Below, piece after piece: positions 34,335 to 45,265 of a stretch of 64,000 bases of DNA. The DNA comes from Gongronella butleri. Its lineage: Eukaryota; Mucoromycota; Mucoromycetes; Mucorales; Cunninghamellaceae. The stretch covers positions 124,001 to 188,000 of the forward strand of contig JAIWZP010000045.1 of NCBI GenBank assembly GCA_025201375.1, written 5' to 3'. Every line of letters begins with the position of its first letter. Within the stretch, counting starts at the first letter, position 1. The notes under the pieces were generated by a model that made no database searches, was not told the origin of the DNA, and saw only the letters and a program-made list of their open reading frames with translations. The position numbers and the translations under genes are program-made.

Positions 34335-36017
34335 GCTTATTTCTTGCACAATAGACGTTACAAGGCGCCTTGTCGATCCATGTGTATGACGACGTGCATC
34401 GGATGGATGCATTACTTCGCGCGAGTGAGCGCGTGGATGCGGATATCACGCACATTGTGTCCATTCCGCTGCCGACACGCATCAACAAACACAAACATTA
34501 CACAACGCCCAACATTTTAAATGAGCGGTTTTACAATTACGCGCAGGTGAACCGACAGCTTGCGTCCATGGACACCCAAAGCGTGCGAGACAGAAAACAC
34601 GCGTACCAGCGACTCTATCACGTAAGACGGCGCTGAAAAAAATAAGCAAAGTCCTGGTTTTTTTAATTTTTATATCGTTTTACTAGGAATTGATGCTGTC
34701 GACGGAGCAAAAGGGCATTGAGTTCAAGTCAATGCTGATCATTCTCGTGCTGCGGCAAGTGGATGCGACAAAAGCCTTGAAGTACGTAGATTTTCAAAAA
34801 AAAAAAAAAAAAAAAAGTTGCGTGAATCTCACCATATTTTTTTCTTTTTTTTTCAGATTTGATGAGTTTGTGGCGTGGTCACGCAAGCAAGACGAGATTG
34901 ACAAGGTGATGGCGCACGATCGCATGCGGAATGCAGTGAACATGCTTGTGCAGCGGCAGAAATACCTGCGCGAGCGGCAGCAAAAGCAAGAGACGCAGGT
35001 GTATGATTTGCAGCAACGGCCAAGTCCCAGCAATGACGACGACAACGATAAAAGCGGTCTCTTGTCGCTGCGCACGTCACCCGAGGGGTCTGTTTCGCCC
35101 GGATTTCGAGCGGATCCGCGGAATTCGACGTTTTTCGAGCAGCCGTTTAATTTTCTGGCCCCAACAACGGGCTCCTCCAACCATGGCACCAATGTTGGTG
35201 GTGGCGGTTCATCCTCGGGGGTGCGTGCGCCTAGTCAGTCGCCGCCGCAGCTGCAACTCTCTGGCGAATTGCTGACGCGTAGGCAGCAACACCATCTTCC
35301 GTCCATTGTGATTGACCAATCGGTGCGGTTTGGACCACCACCACCGCAGCTGCAGCAGCAGCAGCCATCGGCATCACCAACTTCGTCATCGGTGCGCGGA
35401 CACCACCGGTCCAGGTCGTGGCATAATGCTGCATCCATGCAATCGTCGCCAACACCGCCGCTGCATCCGTTTGCCACCGATTCGCGCACCAATACTCCTC
35501 AAAAGAGCCCTCTGGCCGAGAAATCGCGCGAATCGACGCCAGTTCGTGTGAGCGAAAACAGTGAAATTGGCGAAATCAGCGAAATCGACGACAATGACAT
35601 TATGATCGCGCGGCCCGCGTTCCGCCGCTCGCAGTCGTTGCAATCGTTGCGCACCGCGGCAAAGATGAACGCGCCCGTACCGACGATAGCGACGTTACAG
35701 ATTGCACCCGAGCTTTTGCGCCCGTTTTCGTTCGATTCGGGCCCGTCGCCGCGCTTGCGGTTGTCCACCGACGCCGACGATGATGCCGCAGCCGCCGCAC
35801 TCGGCACTTTCACCACGTACTACGCGCACTGCGCATCCATCGACGACATGCCTGTCAATGACGGCGTCTCACTCATGCATGAGCTGCGACGCACCTCCTG
35901 GTCAGGTAAAAAAAAATGCAAAAAAAAAAAAAAAGTACACGACACAATAAAGTGCTCTTTTAATTTTTTTTTTTTTAACGCGCTGCAGAGATGTTGTACA
36001 ATGCTGACAAGCCGTGA
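26168..36017 (+). CDS. CCH1: Cch1-type voltage-gated-like calcium channel alpha subunit
   Basis: 29 exons fit with consistent phases and give about 2,523 residues: 26168-27005, 27084-27618, 27738-27878, 27962-28709, 28813-28984, 29063-29422, 29545-29907, 29987-30228, 30315-30503, 30577-30600, 30660-30750, 30858-30999, 31089-31295, 31498-32407, 32484-32633, 32700-32916, 32997-33050, 33101-33177, 33235-33283, 33336-33376, 33448-33545, 33604-33790, 33856-33996, 34068-34144, 34210-34288, 34355-34621, 34687-34781, 34857-35905, 35989-36017. There are four six-helix domains with pore motifs STEGWTD, TGENWTD, SGEGW and TTGENW, giving Glu at each selectivity position. Voltage-sensor S4 segments are poor in Arg/Lys except in domain III (RARKVLRCLRTVRI). 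After domain IV come VVINNFSF and an EF-hand-like YDPAATGYIRKSD segment, then a disordered tail. With Mid1, Cch1 mediates high-affinity plasma-membrane Ca2+ influx in fungi. Confidence 0.93.
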
Positions 36018-36233
36018 AATGCGAGGTCGATGCTGCGGTCAAATCCTTTTATCTCATATTACTCATTTTTGTACTATTCAGTCGCCCGAATGGCACACGA
36101 TTACAAGTATTGCCATTTCCCCCTCATTGTCATTGAAAAGCACTCATCCAAAGCGAGCATTAAAAGGCATACATCGGCTACGTATTAATGCAAACATTTA
36201 TCTAAACATAACGAGAAAAAAAGAACGAGCCAT

Positions 36234-37925
36234 CTACGTCAAAATCTCGACACCTGTCTCAGTGACAAGCATGGTATGTTCAAATTGCGCGGAGCGCTTG
36301 CCGTCCATGGTGACCGCTGTCCAGTTATCGGGCCTGGCAAAAAAAAAAAAAAAAAAAAAAAGTGTGTGAATTTAAGACCAAACGCGTCCTTGTTTCGCGC
36401 CAATGCCGTCAAAACGCGTCTTCCTTACCACAATTGGTCACGCCACGTGCCCTCGCAAATCATGGGCTCAATTGTGAACACATGGCCGGCCTTGAGGATA
36501 CCGACCGCCTTGTTGTCTGCGCGAAAATTATAAAAAATCAACAGGTGAGCCCATCAAATTGGCAGTGCATGCGCCGACCGCGCGTGGGCACGTGGTATGC
36601 AATGACACTTACTGGCATAATGCGGCACGTTTGGCGCGCAGTGGAACAATTGGTTGATGCCGTGGCCGCAGAACGTGCGGACGACCGAGAATCCGTTCTT
36701 TTTGGCGTGTTCCTCAATCACCTTGCCAAAGTCGCGGTAGCGCACACCAGGCTTGACTATTTTTTTTTAAAAAATATAAGCAAGGGAAGAAAGTGAGCAC
36801 ACACATAAAAATTGCAACATTAGGGACTCAATTGCCCTCTTCAAAAGGTTTTACCCATCGCAATGGCCTTTTCCAGGCACTCGCGCGCCGTGGTGACGAG
36901 CTTTTGGCCCTTTTCGTCGACCTTGCCGACCAGATAGGTCTCGTTGAGATCGCCGTGGAAGCCCTTGTAGTAGCAGGTGACGTCCAGGTTGACAATGTCG
37001 CCATCCTTAAGAACGCGCTGATCGGGGATGCCGTGACAAATGACCTCGTTGACCGACGTGCACACGGATTTGGGGAACTTGTAGTAATTGAGCGGCGAGG
37101 GGTAGCAGTTGCGTTCAATGGTAGCCTCGTGGATGATGCGATCTTTTTTTTTTAAAAAAAAAAAAAAAAAAAAGAATGAGACCATCATGAAAAAAAAAGA
37201 CAATGAGCCAACCCACAACCCGCAGCCCGTCAATGAGCCAAAACTTTTACCAATTTCGTCCGTGGTGATGCCGGGGCGGATGGCTGCGGCGCCAATGTCC
37301 AGCACCTCGCGCGCGAGCTTGCACACGGTGCGCATGCCCTCGATTTCTTCAGCATACAACACGCGAATCGCGTCGCCACGCGCGCGCTCCTCGGACACAG
37401 GCACGCTAGACTCGGCATAATCGGCTACAGACGAGGAAAAGAGAAAAAAAAGCTCAATTGTTGACTATTTCCAATATAATCTCTGCATTTACGTCGTTCG
37501 ATATGGTCGGGCACGGTGCGCGTGGCGGACAAGGGGTACACGGCGCGCAGCTTGCCGGTGTACGTAAAGTTGGGGAAGGGGTCGTGGGGCTGGCCTATAA
37601 AATACAAATTGGAGCGAGAAAAGCCAAGGTGAGCCCAATTTTGAAGTGTTTTGATGAATTGACGGCGACACCCGTGTGCACATACTCTGGATCTTGGCCT
37701 TGTGCACGGCTTTGTGAGTCGCCTAGCGAGAGAGAGCGAGAAAGGGGCCGTGAGATACTTCGTTTGACAACAAAAGAACGTGAGGCTTACCCAGGACGCC
37801 TTGAAGCACTCCTGCGAGCAAAAGTAAGAGCCTTCGATCTTGAGCTTAAGGCATGTGGGGCACTGCAGCTTCGCAGGCTTACCACAGCCCGCCGACTGGC
37901 ACACTTTTTGCGACAGATCCGCCAT
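36234..37925 (-). CDS. METAP1: Methionine aminopeptidase 1 with N-terminal zinc finger
   Basis: Eight exons: 37791-37925, 37686-37722, 37493-37594, 37251-37424, 36855-37142, 36613-36756, 36429-36516 and 36234-36333; 355 residues, slightly shorter than the 386-387 of human and yeast. Residues ~8-40 form the MYND-like zinc finger ([22 protein letters not shown]), which docks on the ribosome. The pita-bread catalytic domain has all five metal ligands: both Asp in [18 protein letters not shown], His in FCGHGIN, Glu in FTIEPM and Glu in AQFEHT. It removes initiator methionine from nascent chains. Exon 2 is only 37 bp. The start is 197 bp from that of the divergent ASCC1-like gene, and the stop is 216 bp from that of Cch1. 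Confidence 0.96.
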
Positions 37926-38122
37926 GTTTGTAAAGAAAAGAGGGGGGAAGGAAAAAAAAGTCGAACAAAAAGCAAAGAAAAAAAAAAAAAAAAAGCTTGC
38001 CCCTTTCCGTCGGACCTTGGATCGGAACTCGACTTCCGGTGAAGAAAAAAAAAAAAAAGACGGGCGCCTGACGCACCCCGCACGCTCACTCTTTACTCTT
38101 TTTTTTTTTTCCTTCAAACTGC
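37926..38122. promoter_or_regulatory. Divergent promoter region between METAP1 and ASCC1-like gene
   Basis: 197 bp between two starts. It is built of long A runs (37978-37994, 38045-38058) on the METAP1 side and a T14 tract (38100-38111) before the ASCC1-like ATG, so each gene has a pyrimidine tract on its own coding strand. Confidence 0.4.
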
Positions 38123-39455
38123 ATGTCGTCGTCTTCCAGCAGACCCACAGTGCCGAGTATGGACGGCATGACGCTTGTGAGCGTGCAGAAGCGCACGTAT
38201 CGCGTGCCGTCGGCATCCATTGCCGCCTCGCAGCAAACATCGCGCCGTAAGTGTGTGCAAAATCGCGTGTTGCCGCAGTCTTTTGATTCATAAACGTGCG
38301 TTTTTTGCCTAGATGCGACGAAAAAGCCGGGGCCGAGCGTCCAAGGCGGCGAGGGTGACGGTGGTGACACCATTTACACGGACGAGATTGTGACGCATTA
38401 TCACCCTGTGCAGCGCATGTATCATGGGATTCTAATTGGCAAGAGTGGCAGCACGCTCAAGCGGCTCAAGCTGGAGACGGGTACGCGCATTGACGTGATG
38501 AACGGCAAAGACGAGGTGATGATCAAGGGCACGCAGGACAAGGTCGACCGTGCAATTCAAGTGATTGATGCGCACCTGCAGCAAGCGATTGCCAAAGCCA
38601 ATCTGACGCACTTTGTCGCGCTGCCAACGCAGGCATCGTTTGCCACGCGAAAGTTGCTCGATTTCCACAAAGAGGTCGCCGCCTACAAGGCCGATGGCAT
38701 CAACACCAAGATGCTTATCCCGCCGCAAAAGCTGCACATCACCCTCGGTGTGTGCAAATTGCTCTCGCAGACAGACCTGGAAAAGGCCATCCTCACCATG
38801 AAGCAGGATCTTCCCCCACTCATCCACAGCATCATGCAAAACGAGTCCGTCATTGCCATCCGGCTCAAGAAACTTGCCATCATGGAAGAGGACCCGAGTA
38901 AGATCCCCATTTTAGCAGAAAAAAAAAAATGATGCCATCGTCTCATTTTTTTTTATTTTCTTGTTTTAGAAAAAGCAAGCATCTTGTACATTGAAGCGCA
39001 GGACGAGACAAAGACACAGGTGCTCACACGCCTATGTGGTATGTGCTGCGGCAAAAGCTGGATGACGATCAGGGGAGAGGATGTGTATCATGTCGACTCA
39101 TTATTTTCTTTTGCATATTTTCACAGAGGGCATCCGCAACAAGCTAATGGATCAGGGCATCATTTTGGACGAAGGGCGGCCACTAAAGGTGAGATGCGTA
39201 TGAAAAAATGCTAATGTGCTACTTTGTCTCAGACACATGCTCTTTTTCTCGTTGTGATAGATCCACATCACGCTGCTAAAGACACGCGGCAGCGGTATGG
39301 ATAGCGACCGGCCAACGTTTGACGCGCGCAAGCTGCTGAAAGCGCACGGCGACCTGGATTTGGGCCTTGTGCATATTGACAAGCTGCATCTGATGAAGCT
39401 CGGGCCGCTCAATGCCGATGGCACGTACATCAGCGATGGCTCTATTACACTTTAG
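38123..39455 (+). CDS. ASCC1: ASCC1-like protein (KH domain plus 2H phosphoesterase fold)
   Basis: Five exons: 38123-38246, 38313-38897, 38970-39038, 39127-39188 and 39261-39455; 344 residues. The KH domain sits at ~75-130 with the GKSG loop (HGILIGKSGSTLKRLKLETG). The rest is the AKAP7/ASCC1 2H phosphoesterase-like domain with two HxT motifs (KLHITLGV and IHITLLK) and the family's F-ATRKLLDFH segment. ASCC1 belongs to the activating signal cointegrator complex, which works in alkylation repair with ASCC3/ALKBH3 and in ribosome rescue. The C-terminus (HLMKLGPLNADGTY) matches the family. Introns are 50-90 bp. Confidence 0.92.
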
Positions 39456-39764
39456 ACTCTAGCCCACTTTTTAAAATAAAATTTGCAACCTATTTTATAT
39501 CCCTTGACGATTTTTGGGTTGATTTTCTGGACTCTGGTTACAGTAGCATGACTTGGTATGATACATGATAACACGATGGTTTTAAATACTGTATATGATA
39601 TACCGTAATGTACGATACAGTATATGATACAGTATGATAGACAGAAACTGATGCGTGCAGGCGTGCTATTATAGTATCGTTTCCATGCCTCCTGAAGCAT
39701 CGCTCTTCTACAGTAGTATGATACAGTACACGGCAAATGGCACGAAAACGCACCGGTAAACGTT
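39456..39764. other. ATACAGTA-rich stretch downstream of ASCC1
   Basis: No gene is seen. Six TACAGTA/TACTGTA heptamers occur between 39,539 and 39,728, set in a sequence with repeated TATGATACAGTA phrases. Confidence 0.5.
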
Positions 39765-41000
39765 CATCTTTTACAGTAAATACCAAGCAAAGAGCATGTT
39801 TTTTCGGACTTTGCCGGTCTGCTGTGCGTCCAGAAATTTTTTTACAGCCTGCTCTCCCGCCAACGAAACCTGCGTCACGACGGCGTAAACTATACTGTAG
39901 CCCAGTGTTCAAGACACACCCGCCCGATTTTTTTTGGATTCGAAAATGCCAAAAACCTCCTATTTGTACTATTTTGCATTCATCTGTCCATCTGCATGGG
40001 CGACCCCGCTTAAAAATAGCTGCATCGCATTCAGCGCAAAAATTGCAACCAAAAAGCTGAAACCCCCAAATCGCTACGACCACTTTTGAAAAATTCAGGG
40101 GTCACTCAGGGGTCACGCATTTCAAACTCAGAAAATGCCAAATTTGAGGAATTAGAACTCCAAGTGATCAATGCATCCCAAACAGGTAAATCTGACAATT
40201 TGCTATTGGCAGACAAAACGGCGGCAGGTCACCCCAAAGTACGAAAAAAAGCCCAGAGAGTGACGCATGAACGGCGATCGACTGAGAAAATTGCCTACTT
40301 TGGGCAGGATTTTTTTGCAAAAATTTAAGGTTTGACACTTCCAAATTAAGATGATGGATTGCATGAAATTTTTACATTTTTTTATTTTTTTATTTTACAT
40401 TTTTTGCGCGCTGAGTGGGCTGCAGGCTGCTGAATTGACCGATGCAAAAAGTAAAAACCCAAGATAGCGCACCGCAAGTTATCCCATTAGGTGTTTTGCC
40501 CCTCTGTTTGTTAGTAAAACTGCAATAAAAATCGCATGTTTATTACAGTAGTAGACCATTGTCGAGCAAATTGCGATTAAAGATTTTAATGAAAAAGTAA
40601 ATTTTCTCTGCGAGTTTTAGCCATCCATCGATGAAACTACAGTATCATAGTCTCATTAGATAGAGCTAGAAGAGGCGCTTTTGATACGATATGATAAAAG
40701 TGCAGCGAGTCGTTCTTCTGTCCGTTGCCGAGAAAATTGGATATTGAAAATTAGTCAAAGTTTGAACGACTTTCTGGCATACTGTAGATGAAGGTCATCC
40801 ATCCATCGGGCGAGCAAACAATCAGAAAATGACGTCCGAGTGCGTCTCTTTCAAGCGGTGTCATTTTCACCGCGGTCCACAAAATATTTAGAAACCTTAA
40901 CTTGTGCTAAATTTGTGAAAATACCGGCATTTTGGATTCATCTTGGCAAGCACCAAGTCGACCTCTGATTTTTAAGAGTTCGTAAAAAATGGACGCCCAA
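39765..41000 (+). repeat. Dispersed repeat family, copy B (without the two insertions)
   Basis: This aligns with copy A (4,525-7,110) in the same orientation and order, and shows both insertion sites empty: ...CCTGCGTCACGACGGCGTAAAC... at ~39,875 and ...GCTATTGGCAGACAAA... at ~40,205. It also carries several TACAGTA/TACTGTA heptamers, some at places where copy A has none and the reverse. No coding capacity is recognised. Confidence 0.8.
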
Positions 41001-41306
41001 AAATAATCCAATGCATAGGTTTGGAGAGGCGAAACACCCAAGGTTTCTTGTCTTTACGACAACATTTGTGAAAAATCATGCAAAAATTGCCAATTTCTAA
41101 AATCGTCCACAACAGCCCAATCGCCCCCTGGTTTTTAATGTTATTTATAAACTGACGTGCCAAAATTACTTACAGTAATGGCTAATTTTGGAACCGATCC
41201 TCCAATTGCTGCGCTGTTTGTAGCAATCAGCATACTGTACTTCTTGTCATGGTCCGGCCCGCTCTCACTCCTCCTATGTCCATGGTGCTGTCGTCAGCGT
41301 CGACGT

Positions 41307-41765
41307 TTACGACAGCTCCAACTGTACAATCAGACTGACGTCAGGGTAGTCAATCCCAACACCATAGGCGCTGAAAAAAAGGATGAGGAGATCACTGATC
41401 ACTGATGTCACTTTTTTTTACCTCGTTGCCACCACGATTTTGATGTCACCGTCGAGTCATTGGCGGAGTATTTGAGCTTTGTCGCTGGTCTCCGAGTTGT
41501 AGGCGGCGGAGGAGGGCAAGCCGTTCTGCTGTAAAAACTCGCTGCTTACTGTTCTGTACTTGCTTCGTGACACATGCTTTTGGAGCCTCAATCTCACGCA
41601 TCCAAACGCGCCCGACAGCAGGGCTCGTGCCACCAGCAGCATCTGCGTTTTCAGCCTCCGTTGCCGACGCGCGAGCATTATTGGAAGGTGCTGTTCCTGT
41701 TTCTCAAAAACGCGTTTGAGCTCTGTCTTGATTTTTGGTGACGCGTCCAAATTTGATTCAGCCAT
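41307..41765 (-). pseudogene. RecQ/SF2-type DNA helicase relic
   Basis: Two segments, 41422-41765 and 41307-41370, join across GTAAAA...TTCAG. The junction region reads DGDIKIVVATSAYGVGIDYPDV, the conserved C-terminal helicase motif V region of RecQ-like SF2 helicases (VVAT-x-A-x-G-x-GID-x-P-x-V). It is preceded by SSAAYNSETSDKAQILRQ, which fits the YHS...KR..IL segment, but a TGA at 41457-41459 interrupts it where Trp is common. Motifs I-IV are missing; the right side abuts the Tc1 element at 41,778. It may derive from a helicase-bearing mobile element or a telomere-linked helicase. Confidence 0.6.
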
Positions 41766-41777
41766 CCATGTACTGTA

Positions 41778-41827
41778 CAGTGCCCTAGCAAAAAAACTTC
41801 ACAGTTCAAACTTCATTTTTTTACGCG
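41778..41827. repeat. Left terminal inverted repeat of the Tc1-like element
   Basis: It starts CAGTGCCCTAGCAAAAAAAC and is inversely repeated at 43349-43398. Confidence 0.85.
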
Positions 41828-41989
41828 TCACATTTTTTTGCATTATATTCCACCACTCAATGGGTACAGTATTTCATGAAGATCTCTCAAATTTCACATG
41901 GAGGTCCTTTAATACTTTGATAATATTCATACAAAAAAGAAAAGTAAAATAGCAAGGGTGTCGCTCGCAATTGGCAGTCACCATCGCGT

Positions 41990-42944
41990 GGGCTTACCAC
42001 GGTTCACGATGACAGCCATCATTCGCTTCGGCATGGATTCAATGAGCTTGTTCCAGTCCTCTGGCTGAAACTCATCCCACACGTCACAAAGAACATCCTG
42101 AAACTCCTCCAATTCCATTCCTGCATGGAATCGTGCCTGCACGCGTACGTACCTTCATCGTTTTCCATAAATTTTCGATGGGATTCAGGTCGGGCGAGCT
42201 GGCAGGCCATTCCATTTTTTTAATTTTTTTTTGGCGCGCCAAATCTTGGGATCGTTGGACCGATGGATAGGCCACCAGGGGCCCCATCCTCCATCAAGAT
42301 AAGGCCTCTTTTGCCACGAATGAAGTGCTTCAAAGGTCCTTCATAGACCACGTCGACGTAGTCTTTCGCAGTGGTTTGCGTGCTGCGTGCGGTTGTTGGC
42401 CCCTTCTTTGACGAAAAGAGCGAGCAAGAAGATCCGTCTTTTTGTTCCACATGATACCACCCCAGACCATTTGCGACGTGCGCCCGCTTTTGAAAGTGGG
42501 TGTAAGGGCCTCTGGGTGGTCAGCCTCTTGAGCTGTACGCCAGGCACGGACGCGTCGACTGTTTTTACCGATCTCGAAAGAAGACTCATCGGTAAAAAGA
42601 ACCTTTTTCCACTTGTCCAAGGACCACTTGGCGTGTTGTCTAGCAAAAGCAAGTCGGCGAGCTTGTTGTAGACTACTAACAAAGGGGTTTTTCTTGGTCA
42701 CTCGCGAAAAGATCCCCATGCCATGAAGACGACGTCGAATCGTGTGACATGACACGTTCAGACCAGACAAATCCGTGATCTGATCCAAAGTCGCCCGTCG
42801 TTCGTTAAGGGTAACGCGTCGTCGTAAGAGACGTAGGTCGCTTTCTGTGAGCTTCCGCGGGCGCCCTGAACCCTTTTTGCGTTCGTAGCTGCCACGATCT
42901 GCAAAATTCTTGATAATAGTGCTATAGATGGTACGCGTCGACAC
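41990..42944 (-). pseudogene. Broken Tc1/mariner transposase
   Basis: The first and longest open part (42944 down to ~42440) carries the second DNA-binding helix-turn-helix and hook (GSGRPRKLTESDLRLLRRRV, NVSCHTIRRRLHGMGI) and the first catalytic Asp in KVLFTDESSF, then WGGIMWNKK. Frame changes follow near 42,440, 42,285 and 42,150. The pieces hold the second catalytic Asp (LILMEDGAP), the catalytic Glu in [16 protein letters not shown] and the C-terminal DWNKLIESMPKRMMAVI. All three DDE residues are therefore present, but in different frames. The expected N-terminal ~25 residues are not readable upstream of 42944. It cannot make transposase; mobility would need a copy elsewhere. Confidence 0.85.
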
Positions 42945-43348
42945 GTTAGAAGAACGTTTCCTTTTATTTTAAACGCAATATTTTTTGTGGAAAATCAAAG
43001 CAAAAATGAAATGTTGCTTTTTTATGCATAACCATATGATAGGGTTGCTTACTTGTTATCTTATGAAATAAAATACATTTACAGTAAGAAAACATTATAT
43101 TCAAAATAAATTTTTATGATATTTTATAAAAAAAGTAAAACATTTAATAATTTTCAAATTCTAAATATCATGTGATCGTTCTTCTTAAATTCAGACGCTA
43201 ATGCAGCGACATCGCAGCCACTTCTATGAAGAGCGACCACTTGGGCCTTTTGAACAAGAGAGAGGACCATAGTTTGCAAGAAAAAAAAAGAAAGGTGGAC
43301 TTAGCAACTCAGGGCGGCGCTTTTTGTTTCTGCCCAAAAAGCAGCGGG

Positions 43349-43398
43349 CGCTTAAAAAATGAACCGCTGTGAAGTTTTTTTTTGCTAGTAGGGCACTG
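43349..43398. repeat. Right terminal inverted repeat of the Tc1-like element
   Basis: It ends GCTAGTAGGGCACTG, the inverse of the left end with a CTA insertion. Confidence 0.85.
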
Positions 43399-44377
43399 TA
43401 CTGTTGTAGATCGTGTGTATGTGATTGTATCCTCCAAGAGATATGCGAAGATTGACCCGTTTTGGCCTGTTTTGGGTCATTTACGAGCAAGAGCGCGCCC
43501 TGCATGTCAAAATGCACACGTTTATTTTCCTATGATGATCCTCTTACTGTACAACACATCCATGCCTCATTTTTCCTTATTCTTTTACTAGCTACTGTAC
43601 TACGTACTACTACAGTATTCTTCATTTCCCTTATTTTTTATTGTTTTAAGGCTTCTTGGACCATTTAATTCGGAGTATTGCTTGCTCACTCAAGCATCAA
43701 TTCTTTCCCCCACTCGCTCTCCCACCTTTAAAAGGCCATTGAGGACGTCATTTGCAACTCCCTTTTTCTTTACCTCATTATTGTTGCTTGTTGGCCTACG
43801 TACTTTCTTCCTTTTTATTTTTAAAACCACAAGACCCAGCGGTAGGCTTACAAATTGATGAATATTTACTTCATGACACTCATTTTTAAATAAAGGGTTT
43901 TTACAGTATTACCGTATATTGACAAAGAAGAAAACGATTGAAAAACCCGGCTTTTGGTACTACGTATCACCATGGATGTTAGGGGCCGGCAGGGGTCCCG
44001 CGACTGATATGGTGCGTCTCAATCATCTATACTGTAGAACGGTACTGTAGTAACCGTCACTTTTTTGGTCAACTTTTGAAAATTAATTGCAAAAGTTTCC
44101 CCCATTTATTGGAAAAAATAAAAAATATTTTTAAATAAAAAATAGAAATGAAAGAATGGGTCATTGCGAACATTTTCTATTTTGCCTTGTATTGTTTTTA
44201 ATAAGTGGTTTGGTTCCGACGCACGCTATTAATTTTTAAAATGGCATGTCAAGTCCACTTTAAGCGGGGGACATCATGAAATTGAGCCATCCCCGCCCCC
44301 GCCCCCCGGACGGATAAATGTTTTTCCGAATTGTATTGACTGTGAAGCATCGAATGTTTTAATTTTAAATAAGGTTC

Positions 44378-44450
44378 TTGCTTGTGGTTCAGTGGGGCAA
44401 TCTTGACATGCCAGCATCATGCTGGCGCGTGTTCGATTCTCGTGTTTTAC
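44378..44450 (+). other. tRNA-like relic with A-box and B-box
   Basis: It contains TGGTTCAGTGGGG (A-box-like) and, 40 bp on, GTGTTCGATTCTC (B-box-like), with a 5-bp hairpin GCCAG/CTGGC at the anticodon-arm position. The acceptor stem does not pair and the base 5' of the anticodon is not T, so it is not a functional tRNA gene. It may be a relic or part of a tRNA-derived SINE. Confidence 0.35.
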
Positions 44451-44509
44451 ATTTTTTTGCACATGCCAGGGGGCTGCCGCCTGGTTAATTTTTTATTTTG
44501 GCGCGCAGG

Positions 44510-44595
44510 TACGTTATGGTCAAGTGGCATAAAAAAGCGTTGTACTCAAAAGAGCTCTCGATCTGCATGTCAAGAAGAGTTCGAGTCCTGGTAAA
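44510..44595 (+). other. Second tRNA-like relic
   Basis: TGGTCAAGTGGC (A-box-like) is followed ~50 bp on by GAGTTCGAGTCC (B-box-like); the spacing suits a tRNA with a long variable arm. The T-stem and acceptor stem pair poorly. It lies 60 bp from the previous relic, so both may be one SINE-like unit. Confidence 0.35.
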
Positions 44596-44865
44596 AAAAT
44601 CTCAAAAAAATTGAGCCACTTTCATGTTACAGTAAATACTGTAGATGAGACGCACCATACCCCATCGGCGGACACCAAGACCAATTATTGCAATCCTTGA
44701 AATGCCACTGAGGAAGTCCATGAGCAAATTTCAGGGAAAGTGCCAGTTTCATAGGCCGATAGGCGTAATAAAGTGGGTAAAATCACGACCATCTGGTCCG
44801 TACCGTGGCCACAGCAGAGCGCCCCGACACGCAAGTCACCTGAAATGAGTCAGCAGCCAAACGCG

Positions 44866-45265
44866 GTGAAAGCGCTTGTGGTTTGGGGACATCGCTTCGA
44901 GTTCTCCGCGAGTTAGCCTTCAAGGGGTTGATTTGACCCTGGTTCCACCAAGCAAAATGCATTTCCTCATGACTGATGAGTGATCCGATCTCTGAAAAAA
45001 ATTGACGTTGTCAGCATTTTTTTGTGTTCAGCATCCTCTTGCTCAAATAATATAGAACCTGATGAACAAGACCCGGAGGTGGCGCCCAGCAAAAGGGGTA
45101 ATGTTTTGTCCATTCTAGAGGAGGCTTTCGCGACAACGAACCAATGTATCAGCGCGCGAGGCACCTTGAATATCATAAATTATCATATCATAGCGGCCAC
45201 AAGCGGTAAAAGCGCTTGTGATTTGGAGATCGCGCCGCTGGGATCTCGACGAGTTAGCAATCTGA
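44866..45265. repeat. Short duplicated motif around GCGCTTGTG
   Basis: 44,866-44,925 and 45,203-45,265 share GCGGT(G/A)AAAGCGCTTGTG(G/A)TTTGG(G/A)GA and GCGAGTTAGC/ACGAGTTAGC in the same order. They are about 55-60 bp each, 337 bp apart, in direct orientation. The function is unknown. Confidence 0.5.

Larger units (their letters stand above)
41778..43398 (-). mobile_element. Tc1/mariner element with terminal inverted repeats and TA duplication
   Basis: A 1,621-bp element beginning CAGTGCCCTAGC and ending GGGCACTG, flanked by TA (41776-41777 and 43399-43400). The left end 41778-41827 and the right end 43349-43398 are inverted repeats of about 50 bp. They share CAGTGCCCTA, GCAAAAAAACTTCACAG and TTCATTTTTTxACGCG-like blocks, with a 3-bp insertion (CTA) and few mismatches. 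The length and CAGT start are typical of Tc1-like elements. The transposase inside (minus strand) is broken. Confidence 0.88.

Noticed and set aside
36340..36361. Homopolymer A runs as insertion poly-A tails of retroposons
   Set aside because: Such runs occur in nearly every intron and intergenic gap without flanking duplications, so they are a general feature of this genome.
44378..44595. Functional tRNA genes
   Set aside because: Acceptor and T stems do not pair and no standard anticodon loop can be drawn.
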